A stretch of DNA of 64,000 nt from Lindgomyces ingoldianus (lineage: Eukaryota; Ascomycota; Dothideomycetes; Pleosporales; Lindgomycetaceae), in NCBI RefSeq assembly GCF_010093535.1, contig NW_022985162.1, forward strand, positions 3,291,957 through 3,355,956. Direction: 5' to 3'. The translations under genes and the position numbers were made by a program. The notes below the pieces were generated by a model, which searched no databases, was not told the DNA's origin, and saw only the letters and a list, made by a program, of their open reading frames with translations. This document shows, piece by piece, positions 23,601 to 35,676 of this stretch (position 1 is the stretch's first letter; every line of letters starts with the position of its first letter).

Positions 23601-24050
23601 CTCCCTAGCACTCTAAGAAATTCCTGCAGAGGCAACAAACTGTAACAAGGTCGGCACAGTCAACCACGTGGCCTTCTCTTGCTTATAGAGGTTTAGGCTA
23701 GACTAGAGACAACAGCTAGTGCTAGTGCTTACTCTAGCATTACCTATATATAAATTATACTATGCGAGAATACTTAGCTTAAGTATTCTCGTGCGTACCT
23801 TTTAGTACAGTGGGGAAGTCGTATAGTATCGGCTTGGCAGGCGGGGCGCCTACCTTATTACATAAACTACACAAGCTACAGCTCTACAACTAGGGCTTTA
23901 ATGCTAAAACAATTAAATTAAAGATATTAGGTAGCAGTATTAGGCGTGGCGTGGCGGTATTAGGCAGTGAAAGGAACAGGTGCTTGTTATAAGCAATATA
24001 TACTAAAATACACTGTGTAGAGCATACAATTAACTTAATAGCTAAGTCTA
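23601..24050. other. Unclassified stretch with hairpin
   Basis: Mixed-composition DNA between the pogo fragment and the hAT. It contains a perfect 12-bp stem with a 3-nt loop at 23765-23791 (arm CGAGAATACTTA) and GC-rich patches (GGCGTGGCGTGGCGG at about 23942). No gene is seen. Confidence 0.45.
23765..23791. other. Perfect 12-bp inverted repeat, 3-nt loop
   Basis: Arms 23765-23776 and 23780-23791 are perfectly complementary around GCT. It could be a subterminal structure of a lost transposon or an RNA hairpin; there is no run of T after it to suggest a terminator. Confidence 0.6.
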
Positions 24051-25312
24051 TTATCTATAGTAAAAGTTTAAGTATATAAAATAAAGTTGTTTTACTCTAC
24101 TTCTTATAATTAGTTTAAGCTGTAGTAAAAGTGTAAAGTAATTAGTAAACTTTATAACTCTACAAACATAATTACAGTTTTCTATAAGTAAACAAAGCTT
24201 TTTACTACTATTTAGTATTAATTATGTAAAGAGATTTTTTTTTAAACAGTTAGCATGTATAAACTAATACAAGATAGTAAAACTAAATAGAATTCTATCT
24301 ACCTAATGCTTCTCTAGTATTTAGATTTTAAAAGAGGCTATCTTAAAGTTTACATATAAATAAAGGGTTACTAATAAGTGTAAGATTAATAAGTGTAATA
24401 GTTTTAGCTTTTTAGCTAACTCTTTTAACCTCCTCTATTAAATAACTAAACGCTTTAAAAAGATCTAGGTATAGGTAGATATAAATATCTCTAGTAATCT
24501 CTTGTAGATTTCTAACACCTTTAGATTTACTTCTACAGGGCCTAGAAAAGAGCATAGTTTTTCTACTTTAAAAAGCTTTATAAACATAGCATTAGTAAGT
24601 TAATACTATACTTTATAACTCTTATAATAAATTCTTTTATTTTATTCTACTAACGTTATATTATAATGTTTTTAAACTTATCTCTACGCTATATTAAGTT
24701 CTATAATAAGCAGGTGTTGTTTATAACTTAGTAAAAAAAAGCTAAAAATAGTATAAAAAAGATCTATATCTAATATCAAGCTTAAAAGTAGAAACAAAAG
24801 ATAAAGATACTTGTTAAAAGTTAACAACATAAAATACTAGGTAGTAAGTACTATAATAAGCAGTTTATAAAAACTTTGTGTATTAATCTTTACCTTTTTA
24901 CTAGATCTTTAAGCGCTAAGAAGGCACACGTAGTAAATAAGCTATACTATATATTAATACTACTTAATTTAATTCTCTTATTATAGCTAAAGATAATATA
25001 ATTTATAAAGATTTACTTACTTAGTAGTATTAAATTAGGCATAAGCACTATTTAATGCTGTATAAGATAGCTCTTAATTTTCTATCTATCTCTACTATAA
25101 GCTATAAGTGTAAGAGGTGCTTTAGTAAAGCTAGAAGAATAATTATAATTAATTAAAACTAGCTATCGCCTTCTATAATTAAGGCTTTACAGCTACAACG
25201 CAACTAGATTGCTAGAGGACTTATTTACTTAGAGTTAAACAATCTCTATAACTATATTAAAAAGATTATGTTAAAATTAAGCCCTCTAAAGCCTCTAGAA
25301 ACACTAGATACT

Positions 25313-25934
25313 TGTTACAATCCTTACTCCAGCGAAATGGTATTTTCGGGAGTACGTCGGCCTATAGTGGTGTGTTAACGGAAGGGGTAGGACTTAGCTG
25401 GATCGGGTGTACAGTCCGTCGAGCAGAGTGTAGGGGAGACGGGGTAAAGAGGAGGCAGGTTGTGGTTTAACCTAGCAGCTGGTATAGGGAGCTAGTAAAC
25501 CTAATCTATTAGGATAAGATTAGAGGTATATATAGTGCAAGATATACAAGGCAGCAATGTCCTCTTTGTAAAGGTTTTAACACCTCTTAGTTTATTAGGT
25601 AGGTAAAGACTAAATAATAAACTAAATAGTAATTACAACCTTCTAACTATAGTTGTGATTAAGACTATATACATAGGGTTTACATGCGCTTGCATGCGTT
25701 GCAGGTGTTGCATGCATTGCCTGCATCCACCTGCAATGCCTGCATTGCCTGCAGTGCTTTAGTCCCTATTAGACAGTGCACTTTGCAAGGCTTTTATCTA
25801 AAAGCTAAAGCTATTCCTTATCTGTCCTGTTATGTGATTTATTTAATGTAGGGCTAAGCGTCTTCTATCTAACATTGTTTAGGCTGTGTAAGACAGCTAG
25901 TTAGGTTATTATAGTCTAACTATTAGCTGTAACA
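25313..25934 (-). repeat. 3' LTR of element D (622 bp)
   Basis: Starts TGTTACAATCC and ends GCTGTAACA. It contains a dense TGCA/TGCCTGCA array at about 25680-25760 that has escaped RIP despite many CpA/TpG steps. Confidence 0.93.
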
Positions 25935-26058
25935 CGTAGGCTTCTCTTCTAGTTAGCGTTCTTACTGTTTTATTCTTTCTATTATAAGCATTAAATTTTC
26001 TTTTTAGCTAGTGTGTTCCTGTTTTTAAAGGCTAGTCTAATACTTATCTTTTTTAACT

Positions 26059-26720
26059 ATGCCTTGTTAGGTTCCTTGTACTTCTGCTGTTGCTTATTGC
26101 CTTTATACTATTACTTATCTTAATCCTTATTATTATACAAAAATGCGTCCCTGTAGTCCTTACTAGTCTTATAGTTCTTCCTGCGTGATGTCCTTATTAT
26201 TAGATAAGTGCGTAGAATGCGTGTAAAAAAGTAGTTACTGTAATGCTTTTATTTCTAATGCAGCTTAAGATTACTTAAAGCGTAAGGAGAAAAAGCTGCT
26301 TAGAGAGCTAAAGGCAGCTAAAGAGAAAAAGATAAAGGAAAAAGAGAAAGAAATATAGGAACAGGCTAAGTCCTTAAGGTGTCTTTAGTTTTTTATAGCT
26401 TAGCAGGAGTAAGTTTAAAAGCAGTTAAAAGTTCTAGTAGATTAAAAGGTAAAGTATTTAAAAAAAGACTTTTTATTACTAGATAAGCTTAAAGCGCTTA
26501 AGGCAAAAGCAGCAGGTCTTCCTTCTCCTTAGCCTATGTTAAAGGGTTGTAGACTTCCTACATTGCAGCTAGCTAATGCTACTGTAGTTTTAACTAGTAA
26601 TAGTATTTTCTAGTCTAGGGAGCTTTCTCTAGAGTAGTTTTGTTTAGAAGAGACTCTAGGTATTTATAAAAGGCCTAAGAAGCGTTTAATAGGCTTTTAA
26701 AAGGTTTCTATGTGTTTTTG
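26059..26720 (+). pseudogene. Antisense accessory ORF of family D (Cys cluster plus coiled coil)
   Basis: Opposite to gag-pol, the plus strand reads as one long protein frame with stops only where Gln or Arg would fit (TAG for CAG, TAA). It starts M-P-C at 26059. A small Cys motif K-C-V-E-C-V, with further Cys, lies at about 26206-26246. A strongly charged Lys/Glu coiled coil follows at about 26270-26390 (including RKEKKLLRELKAAKEKK). Then come further helices and a basic segment (RPKKRLIGF) near 26670. It occupies the same place as the antisense ORF in family A, though the sequences differ. The function is unknown. Confidence 0.6.
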
Positions 26721-26799
26721 CTAGTAGGCTATCCCTTTTATTTTACTAGGTACTTATTTTTTTTATAGTTTAAAATTTTTTCTACTTTATATTTTTTTT

Positions 26800-29700
26800 C
26801 TTCTTCTTTCTATCTAGTAGTGGCAAGTAAAATAGTTTTAGGGGTAAGTTTAAGTTTAGAGATATAGAACTAAGGATGTATTTACATTTCTTTTAGTAGC
26901 TTAAGTTTATAAATGCTAGGGCATATTTATATAACACAGTATAGTTTTATATGTTTTTCTGCTAATTTTCTAGAGGGTCTTAGTGCCTTAAGGTTCTTTA
27001 TGTTTAAGTACATGTAGTTATTTAAGTGTATTTCTAGTGCAGGTTTTTTTTTTAATTTACTATCTTTTTTATAGCTTTCTAGGCTAATTAGGCTTTTTTA
27101 GTAAGTTTTTAATGCAGTTCTAGAAGTTTAGTTGTGCAATCTATAGCTTCTAGCAGGTCTATTAGTTGTAAGCTATAGAGCTTGTATTATAAAGAATATC
27201 TAAAATTAGCTTTATATAGGGTTTCCTTAGTTATAGCTAATTCTAAGGTATTAATAATAAACTATGCTATTAGCAGCTATTTTGCCTAATTTATCTACTT
27301 ATATAAGATGTATTTTTATAAAAAAATTTTAACTTCTGCGTTTACTCTTTCTATTTATCTGTTTATTTATAGGTGATAGGTAGTAAAGAGCTTATAGTTA
27401 ATTTCTAAGTGCTTAGCTAAAGCTATTTAGAATTTACTAGTAAATAATTTATTATAATTAAAAATAATAATCTCTAGGTAGCTATAAGTAGTAAAAACGT
27501 TCTTTTCTAACTTAAACATAAATTCTTTTACTATAATATTTTTTTCTAACAGCTATAAGTAGATAAATTTAGTAGTCTTATTAATAACCTATGCAATTAT
27601 ATTGTATAACTTTTTAGTGCTAGGTTCTTGTAATAGTAGTAATCTAGTAATAAAATCTATAGTTATTATAGTCTATAGTTAGCTTAGTGCTTCTATTAGT
27701 TAGAGTAATCTGTAAGGTTTATAGCGTTAGAGGTTGTTTTTATTATAGGTGTTGCATTCTTGTAAGACTTTAGTGCATAGGTGTTTTAATTAAGGTATTT
27801 CTTTAAGTATAGTAATTTTAATCTTCTTTTATAGTAACCTAATTCTTAGGTGTCTAAACATAGAGGCTTTATAATATTCTTTTATTAAGTTTTTTTATTT
27901 TTGTTTAACTATTATAAGAAAGCATAGTAGTTTGTCCTAGTTAGGTTCTCTATAAACTAGTCCTTTAAAAGTTTCTTTAAAAATTATAAATTTCTCTAAG
28001 TTTTTCTTTTCTGCTTTAAAATAATCTACGTGCCTACTTAAAGTGTTAGCTTATTAGTTACTACTTTCTACTATGTGTTTAATAATAAAGTTAAATTAAG
28101 CAAGTTCTATAGCCTATTATACATACATAGGCAAGAGTTTCTTAGTAGTAAGGAAGGTAACAAGATTTATGTAGTTAGTAAAAATTATAAATTGCTAGCT
28201 TAGTCTTTAAAGTTTAACCTCTTAGTACCTGCATGCATTAACTATAGCTTTTAGTTCCTTATTAGGAATAGTATATTTTTGCTTTAATAGCATAAATTTT
28301 GCTAAGTAATAGGCTACTAGATGCTATTAGTTATTTTTCTACTTCTAAAAAAGTGTAGCTCCCTTAGCTTTTAAGAAAGCATTAGTGTATACTTTTATTT
28401 CTAGTGTAGGATTATATATTCTAAGAATAGGGTAGCTTATTACTATTTATTTTAGCTTTTAAAAGGCCTTCTCTATCTTTATTATTTATTAGAATTTCTA
28501 AGTAGCTTTTTTCTTTAAGGTGGCGTTTATAAGAGGAAGTGCTATCTTTAAATAGCTTTAGATTATTCTTTATATGTACCTAGTAAGGCCTAGAAATCCT
28601 TTAATTTCTGTTACTATTATTAGTGTTAGCTAGTTAAGTACCTTATTTACTTTAGTAAGGTCTATTTTTATTTCTTTACTATTAATAATAAATTCTAAGT
28701 ATTCTGTTTTTTATATATTAAACTTGCATTTTTTTAGTTATAGGTAAAGTCTATATTATTAGAGTTAATTAAGTATAAGTTTTACTTTAGATATGTAGTC
28801 TACTCTGTCTTTCTTAGTATATATTAGAACGTTGTCTAGGTATATAAGTATAAATATATTTAAATAGAGGTTAAGTGCAGTATTAATAACTTATTAGAAA
28901 GTTGCTAGGGCGTTAGTTAGTTTAAATAGCATAATAAGAAGTTTATATAGTCTTTCTAGGGTTTAAAAGGCTGTTATCTATTTATGTCCTTTTTTAATTC
29001 TTATTTTATTAAATCTGTCTTAGACGTTAAACTTAGTAAAATGCTTAGTTTCTTTAAGTTAATTTATAATGTTTTAGATAATTAGTAAAGGGTACTAGTC
29101 TTTTATAGTGTTATTATTTAAGGTTTAATAGTCTTAACATACTCTTACCTTACTGTTTTTTTTTTTAGTAAAGACTACTGCTAATGCTATTAGACTATTA
29201 CTTTCTCTAATGTGTTTTTAAGCTAGCATTTAGTCTACATATTCTTGCAAGGCGTCTTTCTAAGCTTTTATTAGGGGTTGTAGTTTGTAAGTTTTTAATT
29301 ATAGGTTTAGCTTAAGGTTAATTACGTAGTCCTAGGGTTAGTGTAGTAGCAGTTCTTCTAGATCTTCTAGGGTTTTAAACATATCTTTGTAATCTTAGTA
29401 TTCTTTTAGTAGTTTGTTTACTTCTTAGGCTATTTAGTAAATTCTAACCTAGTTAAGGTCTTATTTTTTTTTAAATTCTTTAAAAGAGATTTCTTTTAGT
29501 TCTTTTTTTATTAGGCAGACAGCCTAAGCTTCTAGTTCTTAATAAAGGAACCTTTTTAGTTTTTCTTATAAATAGGTTTTGTTAGAGTTTTCTTAAAATA
29601 TTAATTATGCTACTTGTTTATTACTTTAGCTAGTTAGTAACATAGTTTACTAGTTAATTACTAGGTTATGTCTATAAAGCTAGTTATAGCTTAAGATTGC

Positions 29701-30300
29701 TTAGTATTTGCCTTCTAGTAGTAATATGTTAAAAGATATCTAATTTTTTATTCCTTTAGCTTTAGTAATAAGTTCTTTTATTTTAAGTTAAATTTATCCT
29801 ACTTTATATTCTATTAACAAGGCATTAGCTAAGAATACTCTAAAAAGGTTTTTTTTGCTCTAAAATAGTATGTTGTTCTAATTAACCTATCTTAAGTTAA
29901 TTACTGTAAATGTGCATCTACTGTCTATTAGAGCAAGTCTAGTCCACTCTTAGCCTAGACGTTAGAGGGTAATTTTAGTTATTAGGCTTTAGCCTAGTCC
30001 TTGTTCTACTGTAATAAGGATGTAAAGCTTATAAAGTATTTCTTTATAGTTTATTTTATTGCCTTCTTTAACAGTTTTAGCTGCATCTTTATATTCTATA
30101 GTTTAGTCTAATTATATTTTATATTTCTAATGTTTTAGTATTATGCACTTTGTTATAGTGCATTAAGCATTTTTTTATTTTGTAATAGTATAGCATCTAG
30201 TTGTTTTACTAGTGTGCCTTCTATTAAAAGTAATAGAACATGCATGTTCTTTTGTTGTTGCACTCTATTTATAGTTCTTATTTATAGACTAGACTGTTCT
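26800..30300 (-). pseudogene. pol remnant of element D
   Basis: The minus strand, read through RIP stops, shows integrase-like sequence (about 27000-28100), RNase H (about 28130-28560, with K-E-L-K-A-I-V near 28240) and RT (about 28600-29500). All catalytic regions are degenerate and no long ORF remains. Confidence 0.7.
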
Positions 30301-32339
30301 TATAATAAAGACAGTGTAGCATTTTACAGGTAGAAGTTGTTCCTGTTAATATATTAGTTTCTAGTGCGCTTTCCTGCGTTCTGTGTGGCCACTAGCCAGC
30401 CCTGTGCTTAGTTAGCTAGTGTTTAATACAATACTTGTTATTACATAGGTACTAAGTATAAGGACATTCCTTAAGGTTGTTTTATATAACTATTAGCTAA
30501 ACTTATGTCTATTTAGAGTATTCCTTAGTTCTAATAATTTATAGCAGGTGGCTTTAGTAAGTGCATTAAAACTTGTTGTGTTGCTTGCTTCTGCATAAAA
30601 TGCAGTATCCCTTGTCCTATTAGGTTTCTAAGTCTTTACAGGTAATAGCTAACACAGGGGGAGGCGTGTTAGCTTATTTACAACATAGTTTAGGTGTTAT
30701 TAGTAGCGTGCACTGCTAGTTAAAGCCTTCTTCTTTATTAAGGATTTTTTAGAATATTTTTTATTATTCTTCTTTGTTTATAACTATATAATGTGTTTTA
30801 GCAATTTCTTTTAGTATACTATAAGTTTTAGTGTTATTATTAATATATACTTTATACATTAATTTCTTATAATCCTTTTAATAATGTGTGCTGCTGCACT
30901 TCTAGTAGTTTTTATAAATAAATTAATATCTTAGCTCTTAAGAAGAGATTTTTGTTATTAGTTATTTTAAAAAAAACTTTTTTTTTTCCTTTTTTAACAT
31001 TTACAATATATGTTGTAGCTTAGGTGTAGCCTTACTATTCTTTATAAGTAGCAGCTTGTTCTAGTGCTTTAAAGACTTTATTACTGTCTTATACCTTAAC
31101 TTTTTAGTATTTTATTAAGCATTTTTTAGATTTATAATTGTCTTTGCATTACTAGCAAAGGCGTTTATCTAGCTAGTCTAGAATCTTTTGTTCTGTTAGG
31201 CCTTGTTTTATATACATTACTTTTATAGTTAGTCTACTATTTTTATTCTCTAGCTATTTAAAGTTTAGGCATTTTTAATAAAAGTAGCCTACTTTTTTAT
31301 AGTTAAGGCATGCTTTTTTTTAAGCTATTTCTTTTATTCTTTATTTAGAGGTGGCTTTACACCTTTAAAGGTACTGCTTTTTTTCTTTAAAAAGCTATAT
31401 ATATGTTTAGCGTAACTAAGGTCTATAAGTTTAGTGTTAGCTTATAGAGTTTCCTTTTTTTCTAGAACTAGTTAGGTTTTTTAGTTGTCTAGCCCTTTTT
31501 TTTCTTACTACAGCGTTTAGCATGTCTTTTATTATAAGTAAGTGCTTTCTTAACATAATCCTTAAAGCTTTTAGGCTTTCTAGTATAAATAAATTTATTT
31601 TTAATAGTGTTTAAAAGCCCTTTATAAAATATTTATCCTATAGCTTTCTTATCTGTCTATCTGCAGATAGCTAGCAGTTCCCTAAAGTAGGCTGCGTATT
31701 GTTAGACAGAGCTGTTGCCTTGTCTAAAAGTGTCTATTCTATTAACTACTTGTTTTTCTTTATTAACTAGCCTATAAATTATAGTTAGAGCTGCTTTAAA
31801 TAAGTTAATGTTATTAAAGACTTTCTATGTTTCTAGTAGTAAGAGTTTACTATTAGTCTTATAGTTTATCTAGTTATTAGCGTAAAGTTAGAACTAGATA
31901 GTAGGCAACTCTTCTAGGTGTAGGCTTATTTATAAAATTATTTTTTTATTTATTTTAAAGGCGCCTTTGTTGTATTACATATAAAGGTAGCATTTAGTAA
32001 AGAAAAGTTTTAGGTCTTTAGCAGAGCTGTTAAATGCTTTAGGGGGGGCTAGGCGTAGGGTCTTTTTAGATTTAATACTAGTTTTTTCTTAAGTAATGTT
32101 TCTAAGGTTTGCTACTTCTAGCTAGAAGGCTTAGATCTAGTAGACATTTAAGGGTCTTTATTATTTCTATAGCTAGAGGTGCTGCTTAAGCTGTTTAAGC
32201 TTGTTTTAAAGGTAAAGTATTTACTAATTCTGCGCCTCTTTAGTTGCTGTAGGAGTCTAGCTAGTGCTAGCAGCTAAAGCACCTGTTATGCTAATGTCTA
32301 AGGTAGTAGTGGCTATACTTTGCAGGTAGTAGTGATTAC
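30301..32339 (-). pseudogene. gag remnant of element D
   Basis: The minus strand between the 5' LTR and pol carries a degenerate gag-like sequence with a knuckle-like Cys motif near 31270-31340. The remainder is unrecognisable after RIP. Confidence 0.5.
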
Positions 32340-32961
32340 TGTTATAATCCTTACTCTAGTAAAATAGTATTTTTAGAAGTACGTTAGCCTATAGTAGTGT
32401 GTTAACAGAAGAGGTAGGACTTAGCTAGATTAGGTGTACAGTCTGTTAAGCAGAGTGTAGAGGAGATAGGGTAAAGAGGAGGCAGGTTGTGGTTTAACCT
32501 AGCAGCTGGTATAGGGAGCTAGTAAACCTAATCTGTTAGGATAAGATTAGAGGTATATATAGTGCAAGATATACAAGGCAGTAATGTCCTTTTTATAAAG
32601 GTTTTAACACCTCTTAGTTTATTAAGTAGGTAAAGACTAAATAATAAACTAAATAGTAATTATAACCTTCTAACTATAGTTGTAATTAAGACTATATACA
32701 TAGGGTTTGCATGCGCTTGCATGCGTTGCAGGTGTTGCATGCATTGCCTGCATCCACCTGCAATGCCTGCATTGCCTGCAGTGCTTTAGTCCCTATTAGA
32801 CGGTGCACTCCGCAAGGCTTTTGTCTAAAAGCTGAAGCTATTCCTTATCCGTCCTGTCACGTGATTTATTTAACGCGGGGCTAAGCGTCTTCCATCCGAC
32901 ATCGTTCGGGCTGTGTGGGACAGCCAGTTGGGTTATTACGGTCTGACTGTTGGCCGTAACA
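32340..32961 (-). repeat. 5' LTR of element D (622 bp)
   Basis: Starts TGTTATAATCC and ends GGCCGTAACA. The right 200 bp are un-RIPed, including the second copy of the TGCA-rich array at about 32705-32785. Confidence 0.93.
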
Positions 32962-33134
32962 ATACTACAGTAACTACACTAAATAGTAGCTTTACTATTA
33001 ATTAACTTAGCATTAACTATCACTGCTTATTAAGCTGTTTTAATTTCCTCTTTTTATAAAAATAAAACCTTATTAATGTTAGTAACGCCTTAAAAACACT
33101 ACTAATAGTAACAGTTACGTTCTAATAAACACTG

Positions 33135-33538
33135 TGCAATGAACCCTGTTTCCCTTTCTCAAGATGGCGTTGCGGAAGTAATTCCCGACTAGGATAGAAG
33201 CATTTCCATTCGATGCCACGAAAAATGTTTAATATACCATAGTATCTGAAATTGCGGCATAGCTGGAGTCGTCGGGCCGAGCCACAATGACGTTAAGATG
33301 ATTGCAGGGGCGCGAGACATGGGCAGCATCTTCTAGCAACACACGCATGCATATGCAGCCAGGGTATCTTGTGATGGCCCGCAATACTGTTTGGGTCGTT
33401 GCATGGGGTCTTGCAGCTCATCCTAGCACGTATAACGTTCAAGGCCGCGGCTTCCCGCAACTTACGGTAAAATATCTCACGAAATGTTCCATTCTCCACA
33501 ACATAACATTGAAGTGTGATTGTTTCCAGATATTAGCA
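33135..33538. promoter_or_regulatory. Upstream region of the P450 gene
   Basis: About 400 bp of un-RIPed DNA between the hAT-4 end and the P450 start; it must hold the promoter. An in-frame open extension upstream of 33539 exists, but the resulting residues do not resemble a P450 N terminus. No clear TATA box was found. Confidence 0.45.
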
Positions 33539-35270
33539 ATGCTTCTTGACGTTAAGTACACACCTACGACCGGGATCTTTGGTCTGGCGGCACTGTGGCT
33601 CGTTTGGCGCCTTTGGACATTCACAATCCACCCAAGGCTCAATAAGAACTTACCGAAACTTATCCCGTACCACGTACCTTGTGAGATTATTCTTTCCAAA
33701 ATCGTTTTTGAAGTTGAGAGTACTGACAATCCTCTATGGTTCGGTCACATTGTCGGGTTCTTTAGAGACGGGAACACGCTCGTCACTCGGAGCAGGTAGG
33801 ACTCTCATCGTATCAGCCATACAGGTTTTTCATGGACCTCACAGGCTCCGATACGCTTCAAATCGAGAACCGTTCAACATCGTCCTCGCTGGCCAAAATA
33901 CCTACATCATAACCTCCGCGAAGGATACCACCGCCGTCTTTCGTAATATTGCCGATCTCACTTTCGATGCATATGTACGCGACATGATGCTGCGGCTCGG
34001 TGCTTCGCAAGCGGGTTTTCAGGTAATGTGGACTAAACCATCTCCTGAATTCGTGGAGGCCAGGGCTGCGCAAAACGGATTTCCAAATCCAAATTTCAAA
34101 CCTCTAATCCACGCCTGCGAAGATATGTTCAAGGTCCAATTACACCCAGGCCCAGAGATGGAGGTATTACGATCTCGTCTAATAGCGAATATTCTGGAGC
34201 GGCTATCGTGGGATGGAGCGCCGGACGCTGCAATTTTAGACCAAATGGGCAAGGGCAATGTGCGGACCGTCTCGCTCAGTCATTGGATTAAGCATTCCAT
34301 GCTTGAAGCAGCAACTAAATCCTTCTTTGGAGAAGCCATCTTCAGAGTAGAACCAGCTCTGCTTGAGACCTTTTCCTCGTTCGACAGCAACAGTTGGAAG
34401 TTCACTTATCACTTACCCCGGTTGTTCGCAAACCAGGTCTATCTAGACAAAGAGAAGCTTACATCTGCGTTCATAAGATACGCGGAGATGCCCTTGCACG
34501 AACGGAGCGATGCATGCTGGATGGTCAGAACTCTGGAAACAGAGATGCGCGCAGTGGGCACAGGAGATAAAGATATTGGAGCCTATTTTCTCATGCTCTT
34601 CTGGCCGTACGTATTGCACCTCACCGTATATAATTCTTATGTACGCTAATGGAATGGGCGATAAAGGATCCAAGGTAATCCGTGGAAAGTGGCATTTTGG
34701 TTCATGGCCTACCTGCTTTACAACCCTGGTATCAAACAACGCATCGCAGCAGAATTGTACCATCTTATGGAATCTCAGCCCCCTCTTTCCCCAATAGAGT
34801 TGTGCAAAGGACTGAACGCTTGCCCTCTGCTAACAGCTTCATACCACGAAACACTGCGGTTGACTTCCTCGACTATCACTGTTCGAGACGTTGTCAATGA
34901 CTGTGTGATAGGAGAAAAGTTGCTCCAAAGAGGCTCTCGGGTTCTTATTTCATACCGCCAGATGTTCCTTGACAAGTCTGTTTTCGGGACCGACGTCCAC
35001 TCATTTCGTCCAGAGCGTTTTCTCGACAACCCAGGCCTTGCGAAAGACCCAAGCTTCAGGCCCTTTGGAGGAGGCTTAACATACTGTCCAGGACGCTTCC
35101 TTGCTCAAAATGAGATTTGTACTGTCGTTGCGATTCTGGTTGCAAAGTTCATCTGGGAGCTTCGAGATCCGAGCGCGGCCTTTCCAGAAATGGACGAGAG
35201 GAAACCAGGACTGGGAATCATGTTCCCGGCTGAGGACGCCGATGTATTGGTAAATGTCAGGTGTAGATAG
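33539..35270 (+). CDS. Cytochrome P450 monooxygenase (three exons)
   Basis: Exons 33539-33795, 33845-34606 and 34667-35270 join in frame to 540 codons. The introns are 49 and 60 nt; the second has a GTACGT donor and a GCTAAT branch-like site. An N-terminal membrane anchor (residues about 13-28, FGLAALWLVWRLW) targets it to the ER. The K-helix E401-T-L-R404, PERF at about 454-458 and the haem loop FGGGLTYCPGR (473-483, Cys480 ligand) are all intact. The I-helix lacks the usual A-G-x-D-T and reads WPIQGNPWKVAFW (339-351). That Asn-containing variant resembles CYP7/CYP8-like (sterol 7-alpha-hydroxylase/prostacyclin synthase-type) P450s. The family suggests a steroid or terpenoid-like substrate, but this is inference. 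It appears intact and is oriented towards the transporter pseudogene. Confidence 0.87.
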
Positions 35271-35676
35271 ACTCGAGAACTGTGTGCTACAGCATGCAGC
35301 ATTGCTAGCAGGGAAGCTCAAGCCACCCTCGTTGGTCTCCCAACATAATCTTTCGCTCTTTTCTTACAACATTGTCTTGAGTTACTGGCGCTTGCACCAG
35401 CGTTTCATTGAATTTCTGACCCCGATGCTGTGGAACATTGATTCATCCTGAAAAGCCACTGGCAGTTGCGCCGACACGCAGCGCGGCACAGCTGCGTGGC
35501 AAGAGTCATCCACTAGGTTGGGGCGGAAGAATGAACCGCGTCGCAAATGGCCGCATCAACCATTCCGGTTAAGTTACAATTTTGGAATTTGCGGCACAGT
35601 AGAATTCTCCATAGTCGACAATCACGCAAGACCACCGCTGTCCGCTTCGAACAGAACTACCCTCGCACATAAAACA
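35271..35676. promoter_or_regulatory. Intergenic region between P450 and ABC transporter pseudogene
   Basis: Normal-composition DNA, about 400 bp, serving as P450 3' flank and transporter promoter. No other feature is seen. An open frame continues upstream from 35677 to 35518, so the transporter start could be earlier. Confidence 0.5.

Larger units (their letters stand above)
25313..32961 (-). mobile_element. Complete Ty3/gypsy LTR retrotransposon D, RIP-degraded
   Basis: A 7649-bp element with 622-bp LTRs (25313-25934 and 32340-32961) and a 5-bp target duplication ATACT (25308-25312 and 32962-32966). Pol and gag read on the minus strand. RNase H/RT lie in about 28250-29450, with the Y-x-D-D region near 28830. 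A zinc-knuckle-like C-L-N-Y-K-K-V-G-Y-F lies near 31300, and gag extends to about 32200. Between pol and the left (3') LTR is a plus-strand accessory ORF at about 26059-26720. Outer LTR ends are un-RIPed and inner ends are mutated. It is inserted in hAT-4. Confidence 0.93.
24051..33134 (+). mobile_element. hAT-family DNA transposon (hAT-4), interrupted by LTR element D
   Basis: The plus strand from about 24240 to 25312 reads as a RIP-degraded hAT transposase. It ends in a hATC dimerisation domain near 25060-25260 (S-Y-K-C-K-R...F-S-K-A-R-R, then LSPSIIKALQLQRN), the usual C-terminal signature. LTR element D (25313-32961) is inserted just after this domain. The rest of the hAT continues at 32967 and ends at ACACTG (33129-33134), after which un-RIPed host DNA begins. 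The right terminus resembles the CAGTGT ends of the hAT at 39536. The left end and an 8-bp duplication were not found. Confidence 0.72.

Noticed and set aside
25680..25765. CRISPR-like or satellite array in the D LTR
   Set aside because: Short irregular TGCA units without spacers, present once per LTR; it is part of the LTR in a eukaryotic genome.
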